In this document: in pieces, positions 1 through 9,481 of the stretch
How the letters are laid out: the number at the start of each line of letters is the position of its first letter
How positions within the stretch are numbered: the first letter of the stretch is position 1
The notes under the pieces: generated by a model
Database searches by the model: none
Told to the model about the DNA's origin: nothing
Seen by the model: the letters and a program-made list of their open reading frames with translations, nothing else
Translations under genes and position numbers: made by a program
From: JBEBSD01 sp040394475
GTDB lineage: Bacteria; Bacteroidota; Bacteroidia; Cytophagales; Spirosomataceae
DNA length: 64,000 bases
Assembly (NCBI GenBank): GCA_040394475.1
Contig: JBEBSD010000028.1
Span: 4,073-68,072, forward strand
Direction: 5' to 3'

Positions 1-1132
1 GGACTGCCAATCCTCTTATTTTATACCCATATTCCCTGATCAGCATAAGATTCCCCCGCTCGTTAAAGTACTCACCACTGTCAAATCCCGGCCAGCGGCT
101 ACCGCCCCACGAATAGGAATGGAAAAGCGCATGCCCTCCGATTCCACCCTTATACTGCGGTTTCATTAAGCTCCAGAGTAGTCCGCCGGTAGTTCCTGTA
201 CTGCAAATCTCCTCCAGAACTTCTTTAAAACCATCCATTTTTTGAAACTCATCAATAATCATAGGTCTCCTTCCCTTGCATTCGTTCCAGAGTTCGGCGA
301 CGCTGTTACGGTAGTTTGGGTATTGCCGGGTTTTTACGATATCAATTTCTTTACAGTTGTTGATCACATCGTCCACGTTGGCTTTCATTTGCTGAATGCC
401 ATTCGCGCGCCGGGGATCGGCGATCAGATGATTGCCATCGATACTTTTCAGATACCTGGCCATTTCAGCGATCCATACGCCTTTGTTGTTGGGGACTTCA
501 TTTCCGAACTCCCAGGCTAAAAGGGCTTTGTCATCTTTATAACGGGTCCCGGTGTAGTAGTTTTTCCGATTGACAAAGGTCTTCAGCAGGTCTTTGAAAC
601 CGTCTTTTACGGCAGGCGAACTGTAGTAATCTCCGCCTCCGTATAACGCACTGAAATTACCGGTTGAACCCCAGTATCTGTTTTCCTTCACCAGGCAGAG
701 GATCACCCGGATATGGTACTTGTTACACAGCTCCATCATCTTATCGATGCGACGGAATGCCGTCTCATTATACGTATTGGGGCCGCTGACCAATGCTTCG
801 AATTCTCCGGAACCGTCTTCAACCGTAATTCCCCAGGTACGGATAACGGTTACTCCCATCTGAACCATGTCTTTAAAGTAAGCCTCCATTTCGTAAGAAA
901 GCTCCATGGGGTCGTAGAGGTAACCACTGCCGGGGTTCGTGTTCTTATAACCATCATAGTGCCCGTTGATATTCGGTGTATTTACGGAAATAAACCTGAA
1001 AATGTTCTTACCGTCCTTTAACTGATCTCCCTCCCTGGTGATAAAGTTGTCAAACGCAGCATATGCATCGACAACCATTAAAATCCCGATCGCGAAAAAG
1101 CCTATCGTACTACTTATCGTTATCCTGTTCAT
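1..1132 (-). CDS. GH5-like glycoside hydrolase, copy 1 (cut by window edge)
   Basis: The reading frame starts at ATG 1132-1130 and is open to the window edge, giving 377 codons of the N-terminal part. It has a signal peptide (about residues 1-25) and then a TIM-barrel hydrolase domain. The glutamate in the WEFGNEVPN motif should be the acid/base and that in MIIDEFQKM the nucleophile, as in clan A beta-glycanases such as GH5. The protein aligns residue for residue, without gaps, with the first 377 residues of the gene at 14681-16600, so it is a paralogue and should continue for another 260 or so residues beyond the window. It is the last visible gene of locus 1, downstream of the GH13 gene. 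Substrate is not determined; beta-mannan or beta-glucan is plausible for this fold. The family call is good, the specificity is not. Confidence 0.85.
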   Translation of the reverse strand, partial: MNRITISSTIGFFAIGILMVVDAYAAFDNFITREGDQLKDGKNIFRFISVNTPNINGHYDGYKNTNPGSGYLYDPMELSYEMEAYFKDMVQMGVTVIRTWGITVEDGSGEFEALVSGPNTYNETAFRRIDKMMELCNKYHIRVILCLVKENRYWGSTGNFSALYGGGDYYSSPAVKDGFKDLLKTFVNRKNYYTGTRYKDDKALLAWEFGNEVPNNKGVWIAEMARYLKSIDGNHLIADPRRANGIQQMKANVDDVINNCKEIDIVKTRQYPNYRNSVAELWNECKGRRPMIIDEFQKMDGFKEVLEEICSTGTTGGLLWSLMKPQYKGGIGGHALFHSYSWGGSRWPGFDSGEYFNERGNLMLIREYGYKIRGLAV

Positions 1133-1167
1133 TCGATTACCTGTTTACTATACTAATTGCTTAATGG

Positions 1168-1272
1168 CTCCTTATGCCTGTTGTTCCGTTCGGTCGTCCC
1201 CAACCGGTTGTAATTTGGCACTCAAAACAAATCATGGCCGATCTGCTCGACGTTCCCTCCGCAACACCGGCA
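1168..1272 (-). pseudogene. Remnant of a GH10 gene
   Basis: About 105 bases match an internal piece of the GH10 gene at 13002-14567 (its bases about 14247-14365) in the same orientation. The match includes long shared blocks such as CATGGCC-ATCTGCTCGAC and GTTCCCTCCGCAACAC. Relative to the intact gene it lacks ten bases between the blocks GCTCGAC and GTTCCCTCC, which shifts the frame, and a further stretch near 1217. It cannot encode a GH10 enzyme. It lies between the GH13 gene and GH5 copy 1 and is a scar of a lost or rearranged gene. Confidence 0.8.
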
Positions 1273-1334
1273 ACTTCTTTCAGGAAGCCATTACGTACGA
1301 CTGTCCCGGCATCCTGCAATGATTTGTTTAACAA

Positions 1335-2774
1335 TTATTGCCCTCCTACGAAGTACCCAAACCCGTCTAATGAAACACTGATCATTCCATTTACGGCTAT
1401 CTCAGGTTGTTTCGGCGGCATAGCAGTTTTCGGCACAGAATTGTGGACGGTACGGCTATCAAATTTTCTCATTTTGCTTTTATAAACAGCTGATTTCCCC
1501 CCCGGCAAATACACCTGCACGTTTGTTTGCCTGTTGGAAAGATTGACTACGGTCAATACTTCCGCCGTACCATCTGTACGTAAGAAGGCCACAACTGCTT
1601 CAGGATTGGATGTCTCCAGCCAGATCGTTTCACCCGAATGCAGAACGGGCGTTGCCCTTCGCAGCCGGATCAGCTCCTTGTACCAGTTTCTCAATTCTGT
1701 TTTCTGAGGAAGCCCCTGAGATTCCCAGAGAATGGGCCAGTGTTCGAATATTCCGAACGGCGACCCGTCACCGATTTCCTGTCCGTTATAGAGAAAAGGG
1801 ATGCCGTCAAGCATAAAATTCAGCACGTTCAATGCTCTGCTTCCTGCCTCTCCGAATACCAGGTCCGTCCTGTTCTGATCATGGTTATCGGTATAACGGA
1901 TAAACGACGTTCCCTTGGGAAAATCCGCATTTTGCTTCACCCATTGCTCCCTTAACCGCTGCGCCGGAGCCCCATTCACTACCACATTTTTCAGTTCTTC
2001 CATCCAGGGGAATCCATAGCTGGCATCAAAGGCTCTGAGAAGTTCGGGCGGACTGTTACTTTCAGCCAGCATACCGATATCCGGTTTGATTTTCTCCAGC
2101 CGTTCCCGTGCTTCTTCCCAGAAATCGACCGGAACTCCCCCCGAAACATCACACCGGAAACCATCAGCTCCGACATCCCTGATCCAATGCTCCATATCCC
2201 TGATCAGGTATTCCCTTAAAGGACGATGGTTGAAATTCAGCCGGAGGAAATTCCAATTGTTTTTTAAAATCTGCCCGTTTGCGTCAAGATGATAGTTTTT
2301 GGGGTCGCGGGTCAAATTACTCGAAGGACCCGTATGCAGGTACACCATATCCATAATGACTTTCAGGCCCAGTGCATGTGCCGCGGCAATAAAATCCTTG
2401 AGATCCCTTTCTGTACCATACTCCTGATCGATTTTGGAATAGTCCATGGTCTTGTAGGGATTGCGGGCTTCACCACCGGGAGAAGCATTTTGCCTGGGGC
2501 TCCAAAACTGCCTGTTGCTTGCTGTATCAGCCAGCATAAGCGGTGGAAGGTAAATGACTGTAGCACCGAGGTCCGCGATTTGCGGAAGGCGTTTCTCCGC
2601 TGCTTTCAATGTCCCTTCTTCGGTAAAGGAACGAAGCCATATTTGATAGAAGACACCGTTTCTGAACCAAGGCACTGGTCCTTTGGCTATAAAACCGTCT
2701 GCAGTAGCCTGTGCTGCAGCGGCTGTTATCGTTAGAAAAAAGATCAGGCTCGTTAAAATGTTCTTTGTTTTCAT
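1335..2774 (-). CDS. GH13 alpha-amylase family hydrolase
   Basis: 479-residue secreted enzyme with a signal peptide (about residues 1-22) and a GH13 barrel. Conserved regions are visible: DMVYLHTG (region I, D142 and H147, with Leu where Asn is usual), GFRCDVSGG (nucleophile D209 next to R207), AESN (acid/base E238) and YTDNHD (D299). It should cleave alpha-1,4 or alpha-1,6 glucosidic bonds; the short length and missing N-terminal domain argue against a classical neopullulanase, and trehalose- or sucrose-acting relatives cannot be excluded. It is 87 bases downstream of a susD and the only alpha-glucan enzyme in a locus otherwise holding GH5 and GH10 material. Remnants of GH5 and GH10 genes lie on either side of it. 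Confidence 0.88.
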   Translation of the reverse strand: MKTKNILTSLIFFLTITAAAAQATADGFIAKGPVPWFRNGVFYQIWLRSFTEEGTLKAAEKRLPQIADLGATVIYLPPLMLADTASNRQFWSPRQNASPGGEARNPYKTMDYSKIDQEYGTERDLKDFIAAAHALGLKVIMDMVYLHTGPSSNLTRDPKNYHLDANGQILKNNWNFLRLNFNHRPLREYLIRDMEHWIRDVGADGFRCDVSGGVPVDFWEEARERLEKIKPDIGMLAESNSPPELLRAFDASYGFPWMEELKNVVVNGAPAQRLREQWVKQNADFPKGTSFIRYTDNHDQNRTDLVFGEAGSRALNVLNFMLDGIPFLYNGQEIGDGSPFGIFEHWPILWESQGLPQKTELRNWYKELIRLRRATPVLHSGETIWLETSNPEAVVAFLRTDGTAEVLTVVNLSNRQTNVQVYLPGGKSAVYKSKMRKFDSRTVHNSVPKTAMPPKQPEIAVNGMISVSLDGFGYFVGGQ

Positions 2775-2817
2775 TCTTCGTTACTCTTATATACCTATCG
2801 TTTCATAGCCAGGATTC

Positions 2818-2861
2818 GTCTTTTAATGGTTCCCCCTTCCTGGTGATAAATTCCCCAAAAG
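2818..2861 (-). pseudogene. Remnant of a GH5-type gene start
   Basis: Directly after the susD stop codon the minus strand reads AFGEFITRKGEPLKDESWL and then stops. This matches the mature N-terminus of both GH5 copies (AFDNFITREGDQLKDG and AFNNFITRDGDQLKDG). At DNA level the block TTTATCACCAGG is identical to copy 1, followed by a similar AAGGGGGA and TTAAA-GAC. The signal peptide and the rest of the gene are gone. It is too short to be a gene and is best read as a scar. Confidence 0.65.
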
Positions 2862-4637
2862 CTACCATTTAGGATTTTGCCGGAGCAACGACATTTTCCG
2901 GATTTCAGCGTCGGGGATCGGCAGGAGGTACATCTGTTCGGGGAAAACCATAATCCGCTGGCTGACGACATCCACTATTTCGTGATGGAAAGCATCCCCG
3001 TCGGGCGTGATCCGTATGGCTTTGTTAAAATTCCCGTTTAAATGGGCGACCGCAAGTTTCCAGCGACGCAGATCAAACCACCGGTGGTCTTCGAAGGCCA
3101 GTTCAATCCGCCGCTCGTTCCTGACGATCTCCCTCATTTCCGATTGATTCATCCCCGGTTCCAGGCCATACGCCTGGTCATCACCAGGCTCTATCCCCGC
3201 CCGGCGCCTGATCTGTTTAAGCGCCTCATACGCGAGCTCCGGCTGCCCTGCTTCAGTGACCGCTTCGGCATAATTGAGCAACACCTCTGCGTAGCGTATC
3301 AGCGGCCATCCCCGGTTAGTAGTGAAAGAGCTGTTGGCAGAGATAGTTTCATCACACATCTTCCGGGCATAATAGCCGGTAAAGTTCGGTCCTGTAACGG
3401 TATTGTACCCATCCGTCGGGGCATTCAGATAGCTGTATACCGGCTGCTGGTTGTTGGTGGTATTAAGAAAATAAGGCGCGCCGTTATGGATCACGGTAAA
3501 ATAAAACCTCGGATCCCGGTCGGTATAGGGATTGGGGTTCAGACTGTAGGCGTATTTTGAAGGTTGTCCGATCGCCGGAGCAACGCCGTTTTTAACCGGG
3601 AATTTCCCATCCTTCATCGGGAAGGCGTCGACCAGGTTGTGAGTGGGCATGGTCCCGCGGGAGCCTCCCCGTGACGGTGGATTGTAATAAGATTCGAGCT
3701 CGCGGTTAGGCGCCCGGTTGTGGGCAAAGATGTACTCCTTATTGTCTCTCGTCAGGAAGAGCTGATAAAATCCGTTCCCCGGTCTGGTGGTATTATCTTC
3801 ATGCAAGGTATAAAAGCCGGAATCCATTACCGCCTTTGCGGCGGCAGCCGCGCGCTGCCATTTGTCGACATTGTAGTCCGGATAGCTTACCAGGCGGGCC
3901 AGCTCCGGATCCGTGGCGATTGATCCTCCGTTAAAGAGCGGACTGGCGGCAATCAGCAGCACGCGGGCTTTAAGCGCCATGCAGGCTCCTGAAGTTACCC
4001 TTCCGAAATCTACGTCGGAATAATAGGTACCGGCTTCTCCGGACCCGGGATTCGGCAATAGTCCCGCAGCAGCGTCCAGCTCACTTACAAGGTAATCGAC
4101 ACAGGCTTCATAGGTGTTCCGTTCCAGGTCAATCTGGTCAGTGATTTCAAAAAGGTGGTCGCCTATCAGGGGCACGCCCCCGAAATACTTCAGGAGAAAA
4201 TGATAGTACCAGGCCCGCAGAAATCTCGCCTGTCCTTCGATGCGTGTTTTCATTTGCGGCGAAAAAGGTGTTTCCGGCAATTTGGAAAGCAACAGGTTCA
4301 CCCTTCTCACGTTCTGATAAGGAAGGCTCCAGTAACCGATGTTCAGGGTATTCGGATTCGTAAGACCATTCCCCAGGATGAACGATACACTGGTACTGGC
4401 TTGCAGCGCCTGAGGTTCGCCGTCGTCCGTGGCGTGTTCGGTCACATAACTGCCATTTTTCACAAAACTGAACCCTGCATCCTCGTAGATCCGGGTAAGA
4501 AAGCGGAGGGTCTGAATACTATCCGAAAACACGATATTATCGGTAAGCGCAGTATCTGCCTTATTGTCCAGAAAATCTCCTTCCCTGCAGGAGGCCAGCG
4601 CCCACAAACCGGCCAGCAGGAGCATATATTTTTTCAT
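2862..4637 (-). CDS. SusD-like outer-membrane lipoprotein
   Basis: 591-residue glycan-binding lipoprotein of the RagB/SusD family. I chose ATG 4637 rather than the upstream 4673, because from it the protein opens with MKKYMLLLAGLWALASC: a lipoprotein signal with lipobox LASC (Cys17). It also starts 13 bases after the susC stop instead of overlapping it. The N-terminal part carries TPR-like helices, with the family pattern ARFLRAWYYHFLLKYFGGVP near residues 135-155. The C-terminus has the family signature VRNERRIELAFEDHRWFDLRRW and ends in QNPKW. It pairs with the receptor at 4651-7734. Ligand is unknown. Confidence 0.93.
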   Translation of the reverse strand: MKKYMLLLAGLWALASCREGDFLDNKADTALTDNIVFSDSIQTLRFLTRIYEDAGFSFVKNGSYVTEHATDDGEPQALQASTSVSFILGNGLTNPNTLNIGYWSLPYQNVRRVNLLLSKLPETPFSPQMKTRIEGQARFLRAWYYHFLLKYFGGVPLIGDHLFEITDQIDLERNTYEACVDYLVSELDAAAGLLPNPGSGEAGTYYSDVDFGRVTSGACMALKARVLLIAASPLFNGGSIATDPELARLVSYPDYNVDKWQRAAAAAKAVMDSGFYTLHEDNTTRPGNGFYQLFLTRDNKEYIFAHNRAPNRELESYYNPPSRGGSRGTMPTHNLVDAFPMKDGKFPVKNGVAPAIGQPSKYAYSLNPNPYTDRDPRFYFTVIHNGAPYFLNTTNNQQPVYSYLNAPTDGYNTVTGPNFTGYYARKMCDETISANSSFTTNRGWPLIRYAEVLLNYAEAVTEAGQPELAYEALKQIRRRAGIEPGDDQAYGLEPGMNQSEMREIVRNERRIELAFEDHRWFDLRRWKLAVAHLNGNFNKAIRITPDGDAFHHEIVDVVSQRIMVFPEQMYLLPIPDAEIRKMSLLRQNPKW

Positions 4638-4650
4638 GTTGTTCGCAGGT

Positions 4651-7600
4651 TTAGAAATGGATGTTGATACCAAAGTTGAAATATTTTTGCGGAGGATACG
4701 CGTCGAAAGAACTGTTGCTGGCCAGTTCGGGATCCATGTTGTAAAATGCTACAGACTTCGAAGCCCAGGTATGCAAGTTGAAGCCATTGGTATAGAGCCT
4801 GATCGACTGCATTTTCAGACGGCTGGTAATGGACGCCGGCAACGAATAGCTGATTTCCGCGGTTCTCAGCCGGCAGTAATCGGCCTTTCTGGAGAAAAAA
4901 GTCGACGGATAACTTACCGCATTGCTCAGCTGCGACGTGGTGTAAGCGCCGTGCCACCGGGCATTATCCCCCCTTTCGGGTGTCCAGTATTCGAGGTGGA
5001 TCGGCTGCGTTTGAGACGTAAAGGCCATGATCCCGGCGTTGTGTCCTCTCACATAGTTGCCGGCTGATCCCTGAAACTGAAGACTGACAGCGATTCCCTT
5101 GTAGCTCACATTGAGGTTCAATCCGTAGGTCACAGGCGGAAAATTAGAATAGTTCGTCACGAACTGGTCGGATGAATTAATGACGCCGTCGTCATTCAGA
5201 TCGGCATATTTAAGATCGCCGGGCCGCGGGGCCGGGGTCGCGGTCGGGTAATTAGCCGCCGCTTCTTCTTCTGTGTAGAAGCCGGTCCATTGGTACAAAA
5301 GCTCAGCGCCGATCGGCTTTCCGGTAAACAGGCGGTATTCATCGACCGACGGGGCCTCATCGCGGTATAGCACTTTGTTCCTGGCGAGCGAATACGTACC
5401 TCCTACCTGGTAAGCGAAATCTCCGCCGATGCGGTCCCGGAAGCCCAGCTCCAGTTCGATACCCTTATTCTCGGTTTCACCCAGGTTCACCAAAGGCAGC
5501 GACTGGCCGATGATTGTCGACACCGCCCCCCTGGAAGTCAGGATATCATAGCGGTTGTTGTAGAAATAGTCGATTGCACCGGTCAGTCTGTCCTTGAACA
5601 GTGCAAAATCCAACCCGATATCCAGCTTCCTTTCTTTTTCCCAGGTAACATTGTTGTTCGGAAGTATGCCTTCGGTCACACCGGGATAGGCGGTATGGTT
5701 GATGCCGAAAGAGGTATTATTGCCGCCGACAGTGTACACCTGCTGATAAGAATAGACGCCGTTCGTTCCGTCGGAACCGACCAGGCCGTAGGACGACCGG
5801 AGTTTCAACTGGCTGATGAACGGGACATTCTCCTTGAAGAAGGTTTCCTCCGACAGGTTCCAGCCGGCCGAAATCGCGGGAAACCAGCCAAACCGGTTGC
5901 CGTCCCCAAAACGATCCGATCCGTTGTAGCCGACGTTCAGCTGGACCAGGTACCGGTTCCGGTAGTCGTAACCGAGCCGGCCGGTATAGCCGAGGTTGTT
6001 TTCGGGAACAAAGTTGTAAGTGGCATTGCTGTTAGGTGCGGTCTTGCCGGTCCGGTTTGCCAGCGCCAGTCCGTACACATGGTGATTCCCGAAAGTCCTG
6101 TCGTAATTGAGGATCCCCAGCAAGGTGAGGTTGCGGGTGGTGCTTCCGGGGCTATAGGTAATGTCAACCGCTTGTACCCGAAAAATATTGATGTCCCTGG
6201 GTGTATAGGTATCGTTTACGGGATTGTAGATAAAGGAAGGAAAGTTGTTCCGCGTTACATTCCGGTTGTAGCCATAGGTATTGGCATAGGAGAGTGTTCC
6301 TTTAAAAGACAGCCCGGGCGTGATAAAACCGAGCTTCTGATTGGCCGACGCTACCAGGTTCATGTTATTGTCGTGGCGACGTACATAGCCCTGATACTTC
6401 AGCCGCCCGACAATATTGTTGTTGTTGGCATTTCCGTTCAGCTGCCGGTAGCTGTAGCCCAGGCTCCCGTCGGGATTATAAACCGGATAGGTAAAAGGGG
6501 TAAGCTGATCCCAGTGGGCTACTATCCCAAAAAGGTTGCCTACCTGCGGGCTGTTTGTTTCGCCGACGTTTCCAAACAGATCGATCCGGATGTCCAGGTT
6601 CTTGTTGACGCTCAGATCCAGATTAGACCGGTAATTGAGCCGCTTGTGGTAAAAATTGCTGTTCAGGTCCTGGTCCTTGCTGAAGTCGCGTACCATTCCG
6701 CCCTGGTCAAGATAGCCCAGCGAGACAAAATATTTTGCCTTTTCCGAGCCGCCCGAGATGTCGAAATTACTCCTGAGCTGGTTGCTGTAATCCCTGAAAA
6801 TCACCTTTCTCCAGTCAACATTCGGGTGTCCGTACGGATCGGCGCCGGTCCTGAACAGTTCCAGGTCTTCCTCTGAAAAGGTGGGCTTAAAATTGGGGTT
6901 GGGGTTCAGGCTGTTGGTATTCATCTCGGCAATTGTCCTGAATCTGGCCGACTCGTAGGCATCGAGATACTTGGGCCAGATAGTGGGTTTGCTCATACTG
7001 TATTCGGTGCGGAAAGAAACCTGTGCTTTCCCCGACCGGCCGCGGTTAGTCGTGACCACTACTACCCCGTTGGCCCCCTTGATTCCGTAGATGGCAGTAG
7101 TGGAGGCATCTTTCAGAATGCTGACGCTTTCGATTTCGTTCGGATCGAGCCGGGAGAACTGCGAATAGGTAAACTCAATATCGTCCACAATTATCAGCGG
7201 ACTGTTGCTCCCCGAAAAGCTGCTTTGTCCGCGGATGAAAAATTCAGCGCCGTCATTTCCCGGCTGGCCGCTTCGCTGCTGGGAAGAAAACCCCGGCAGG
7301 CGGCCCGCGAGGGTATTTTGAAGGCTGGCGGAAGGACTTTGCCGTATTTCGGCGCCGGAAACAGAGCTCACCGCTCCTGTGAGCGTGATTTTTGTCTGCC
7401 TGGCGTATCCGACCACTACCACTTCAGAAAGTCCTTTGGAGGCTTCCTCGAGTACCACGTTCAAATGGGTCCTGTTTCCGATCAGTTCCTCTCTGGCTTC
7501 GTATCCGAGGGATTGGATAATCAGGGTGGTGGTCCGGTTGTCCACAGAAATGCTGAATTTGCCGTCCTTGTCGGTAATGGTGCCTTGTAACGGCTGCTCT

Positions 7601-7734
7601 TTACTGACCACCGTCGCCCCGGGGATGGCGCCGCCGATTTCGGTGACGGTTCCTGTTACCAGGCGACTCTGGGCATGGGCATACCCCCAGATACCCAGTA
7701 TAAAGACTATGGAATTGATAATCCTGTTTAACAT
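4651..7734 (-). CDS. SusC-like TonB-dependent receptor
   Basis: 1027-residue outer-membrane receptor. Order: signal peptide (about 1-21), a carboxypeptidase-D regulatory-like domain (about 23-100), the SusC signature LSEVVVVGYARQT, a plug domain (about 115-230, with GANGVVVVTTNRG at its end), then the beta-barrel to a C-terminal Phe (GINIHF). It starts 30 bases downstream of the preceding susD, so locus 1 encodes two consecutive SusC/D pairs in one transcript. The SusD partner at 2862-4637 follows immediately. Energised by TonB-ExbBD, it should import an oligosaccharide across the outer membrane. Confidence 0.95.
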   Translation of the reverse strand: MLNRIINSIVFILGIWGYAHAQSRLVTGTVTEIGGAIPGATVVSKEQPLQGTITDKDGKFSISVDNRTTTLIIQSLGYEAREELIGNRTHLNVVLEEASKGLSEVVVVGYARQTKITLTGAVSSVSGAEIRQSPSASLQNTLAGRLPGFSSQQRSGQPGNDGAEFFIRGQSSFSGSNSPLIIVDDIEFTYSQFSRLDPNEIESVSILKDASTTAIYGIKGANGVVVVTTNRGRSGKAQVSFRTEYSMSKPTIWPKYLDAYESARFRTIAEMNTNSLNPNPNFKPTFSEEDLELFRTGADPYGHPNVDWRKVIFRDYSNQLRSNFDISGGSEKAKYFVSLGYLDQGGMVRDFSKDQDLNSNFYHKRLNYRSNLDLSVNKNLDIRIDLFGNVGETNSPQVGNLFGIVAHWDQLTPFTYPVYNPDGSLGYSYRQLNGNANNNNIVGRLKYQGYVRRHDNNMNLVASANQKLGFITPGLSFKGTLSYANTYGYNRNVTRNNFPSFIYNPVNDTYTPRDINIFRVQAVDITYSPGSTTRNLTLLGILNYDRTFGNHHVYGLALANRTGKTAPNSNATYNFVPENNLGYTGRLGYDYRNRYLVQLNVGYNGSDRFGDGNRFGWFPAISAGWNLSEETFFKENVPFISQLKLRSSYGLVGSDGTNGVYSYQQVYTVGGNNTSFGINHTAYPGVTEGILPNNNVTWEKERKLDIGLDFALFKDRLTGAIDYFYNNRYDILTSRGAVSTIIGQSLPLVNLGETENKGIELELGFRDRIGGDFAYQVGGTYSLARNKVLYRDEAPSVDEYRLFTGKPIGAELLYQWTGFYTEEEAAANYPTATPAPRPGDLKYADLNDDGVINSSDQFVTNYSNFPPVTYGLNLNVSYKGIAVSLQFQGSAGNYVRGHNAGIMAFTSQTQPIHLEYWTPERGDNARWHGAYTTSQLSNAVSYPSTFFSRKADYCRLRTAEISYSLPASITSRLKMQSIRLYTNGFNLHTWASKSVAFYNMDPELASNSSFDAYPPQKYFNFGINIHF

Positions 7735-7764
7735 GTTTGTTCCGGTTTTTCGATGCTTGAAATA

Positions 7765-9477
7765 TTACCACCCGACATTTTGAATCATCTGCCTGTTCTT
7801 GATCACCTCGGAATACGGGATCGGCATATGATATAATTTGTCTGTAAAGAGGAGTCTGGAGACGTTGACGGGCTCAAAGCGAATGGTTCCATCCTCGTTC
7901 CTGAGCAGTCTTACTCCCAACAGAATGCTGTTCAGGTTCCGGGACGCTATTTTCCATCGGCGGAGGTCCCAGAAACGGTGTTCTTCGAAGCTCAGTTCGA
8001 CCCGTCGCTCGTTCTGAATCAGAAGCCGCAGGTTTTCCTGGTCGATCGCGGCCGGGATGCCGTACCGGTTGTCCGCGCCTGCCAGAATTCCGGCTCTTCG
8101 GCGGATCTGGATGATCGCTTCGACAGCTTCTTCCAGCATGCCCTTTTCTGTCAGCGCTTCCGCCTCGTTGAGGAGTATCTCGGCATATCTGAAGATCGGG
8201 AAATTATGACTTTGATTGCCATAGGCACTGCCCGAGGAAAAATCTCCCATGAATTTCCGCAAATAGTACCCCGTCCGGGTCTGGACGCTGTTCCCGCCAA
8301 GATTGGGTTTGTCACGCCCGCCTTCGAAAACTTCCACCTCCCGCGCCAGCCACCGGGTTCCGTTTGTAAAAACCACTGCTGCCAGCCGGGGATCACGGTT
8401 GCTGTACTGATCCGGATGGTCGTCGCCGGCCGTATAGGGGGTGCCGTCCAGGTTCGGAAAGGCGTTGACCAGGTTCTGGGAAGGGCTCGTCCTGCCATTG
8501 CTTTCGGCCGGGTTGGTATAGCCTACCGGCGCGTTCTGGGTCTCAATAGTAAAGTTAAGGGCTTCCTGACGCGCTAATATGATTTCACGATTTTTACGGG
8601 CAGTGAAAACGGATGCATAGGCCGCAGTACCGGTGCCGGTATGCAGTTGGTAATAATTCAGCTCCCTCAGCGCCTGGTTAGCGCTCAGGACACTGTCATA
8701 CAAAGCAGGGTTAGGAGTCAAGTATCCGGTCAATGCTTTTTGTACAGGATCGGTCTCAATACCTCCTCCGTTGTGCAAAGGGCTCGCCGCATACAAGAAT
8801 AGCCGGCTTTTGAGCGCTAAGGCGGCTCCTTTCGAGATACGGCCCCATTCGGAATCGCTGATCGCCGATTCTGCCCGGAGATCGCGCCTGGCAGCATTGC
8901 ATTCGCTTGCGATATAGCTGACGCATTCCTCATACGTATTGCGCGGAAGTTCCATATCATCGGTCGGCCTGAAAAGTGTATCGCCTACCAACGGGATCCC
9001 GCCGTAGCGTTTCAACATCTCAAAATAGAGCATTGCCCTGATGAACCTGGCTTCGGCTTTCCGATAAGCCTTTATTTCGTCAGTGATCGGTACCTCATCG
9101 ATGTTCGCCAGGAAAACATTTACATGACGAATCCCTTCATAACTTCTTGCCCAGTACGGGTCGGGATTGTTCATCACGCTGATCCGGCCATTGGTATAGG
9201 ATTCAGCAGCCGTGTTGATTCTCGAGGGAATAGCATCGTCGGTGGCCGCATCCAGGAAATCCCCGTCTATTCTGTTAAAACCAGTCGGCAGATAGGAATA
9301 CGCATAGTTTAGAAAGAAAGCGGAAAGCTGTCCGTTTTTGTCATTTACGTCCCACATAAAATCGTCCCGGATCCAGCCGTTTGATGACACTTCCGGTTCC
9401 ACTGTCCGCCTTTCGCAGGCCCACATACTGCCCAGGCACAACGCCGCGCAGCATACTATTTTCAGTCGGTTTTTCAT
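7765..9477 (-). CDS. SusD-like outer-membrane lipoprotein
   Basis: 570 residues from ATG 9477. That start gives MKNRLKIVCCAALCLGSMWAC, a lipoprotein signal with Cys21, and lies five bases after the upstream susC stop. The longer upstream frame would overlap susC and hide the signal peptide. Family hallmarks are the helix ARFIRAMLYFEMLKRYGGIP with GDTLF after it, and the C-terminal IQNERRVELSFEEHRFWDLRRW. It ends in QNVGW rather than the usual NPGW/Y. Its partner is the atypical SusC at 9482-12328. Confidence 0.93.
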   Translation of the reverse strand: MKNRLKIVCCAALCLGSMWACERRTVEPEVSSNGWIRDDFMWDVNDKNGQLSAFFLNYAYSYLPTGFNRIDGDFLDAATDDAIPSRINTAAESYTNGRISVMNNPDPYWARSYEGIRHVNVFLANIDEVPITDEIKAYRKAEARFIRAMLYFEMLKRYGGIPLVGDTLFRPTDDMELPRNTYEECVSYIASECNAARRDLRAESAISDSEWGRISKGAALALKSRLFLYAASPLHNGGGIETDPVQKALTGYLTPNPALYDSVLSANQALRELNYYQLHTGTGTAAYASVFTARKNREIILARQEALNFTIETQNAPVGYTNPAESNGRTSPSQNLVNAFPNLDGTPYTAGDDHPDQYSNRDPRLAAVVFTNGTRWLAREVEVFEGGRDKPNLGGNSVQTRTGYYLRKFMGDFSSGSAYGNQSHNFPIFRYAEILLNEAEALTEKGMLEEAVEAIIQIRRRAGILAGADNRYGIPAAIDQENLRLLIQNERRVELSFEEHRFWDLRRWKIASRNLNSILLGVRLLRNEDGTIRFEPVNVSRLLFTDKLYHMPIPYSEVIKNRQMIQNVGW

Positions 9478-9481
9478 AGGT

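Noticed and set aside
5695..6876. 393-codon plus-strand frame inside a susC gene
   Set aside because: A shadow of the minus-strand receptor, whose domains are unambiguous; long antisense frames are common opposite GC-rich susC genes.
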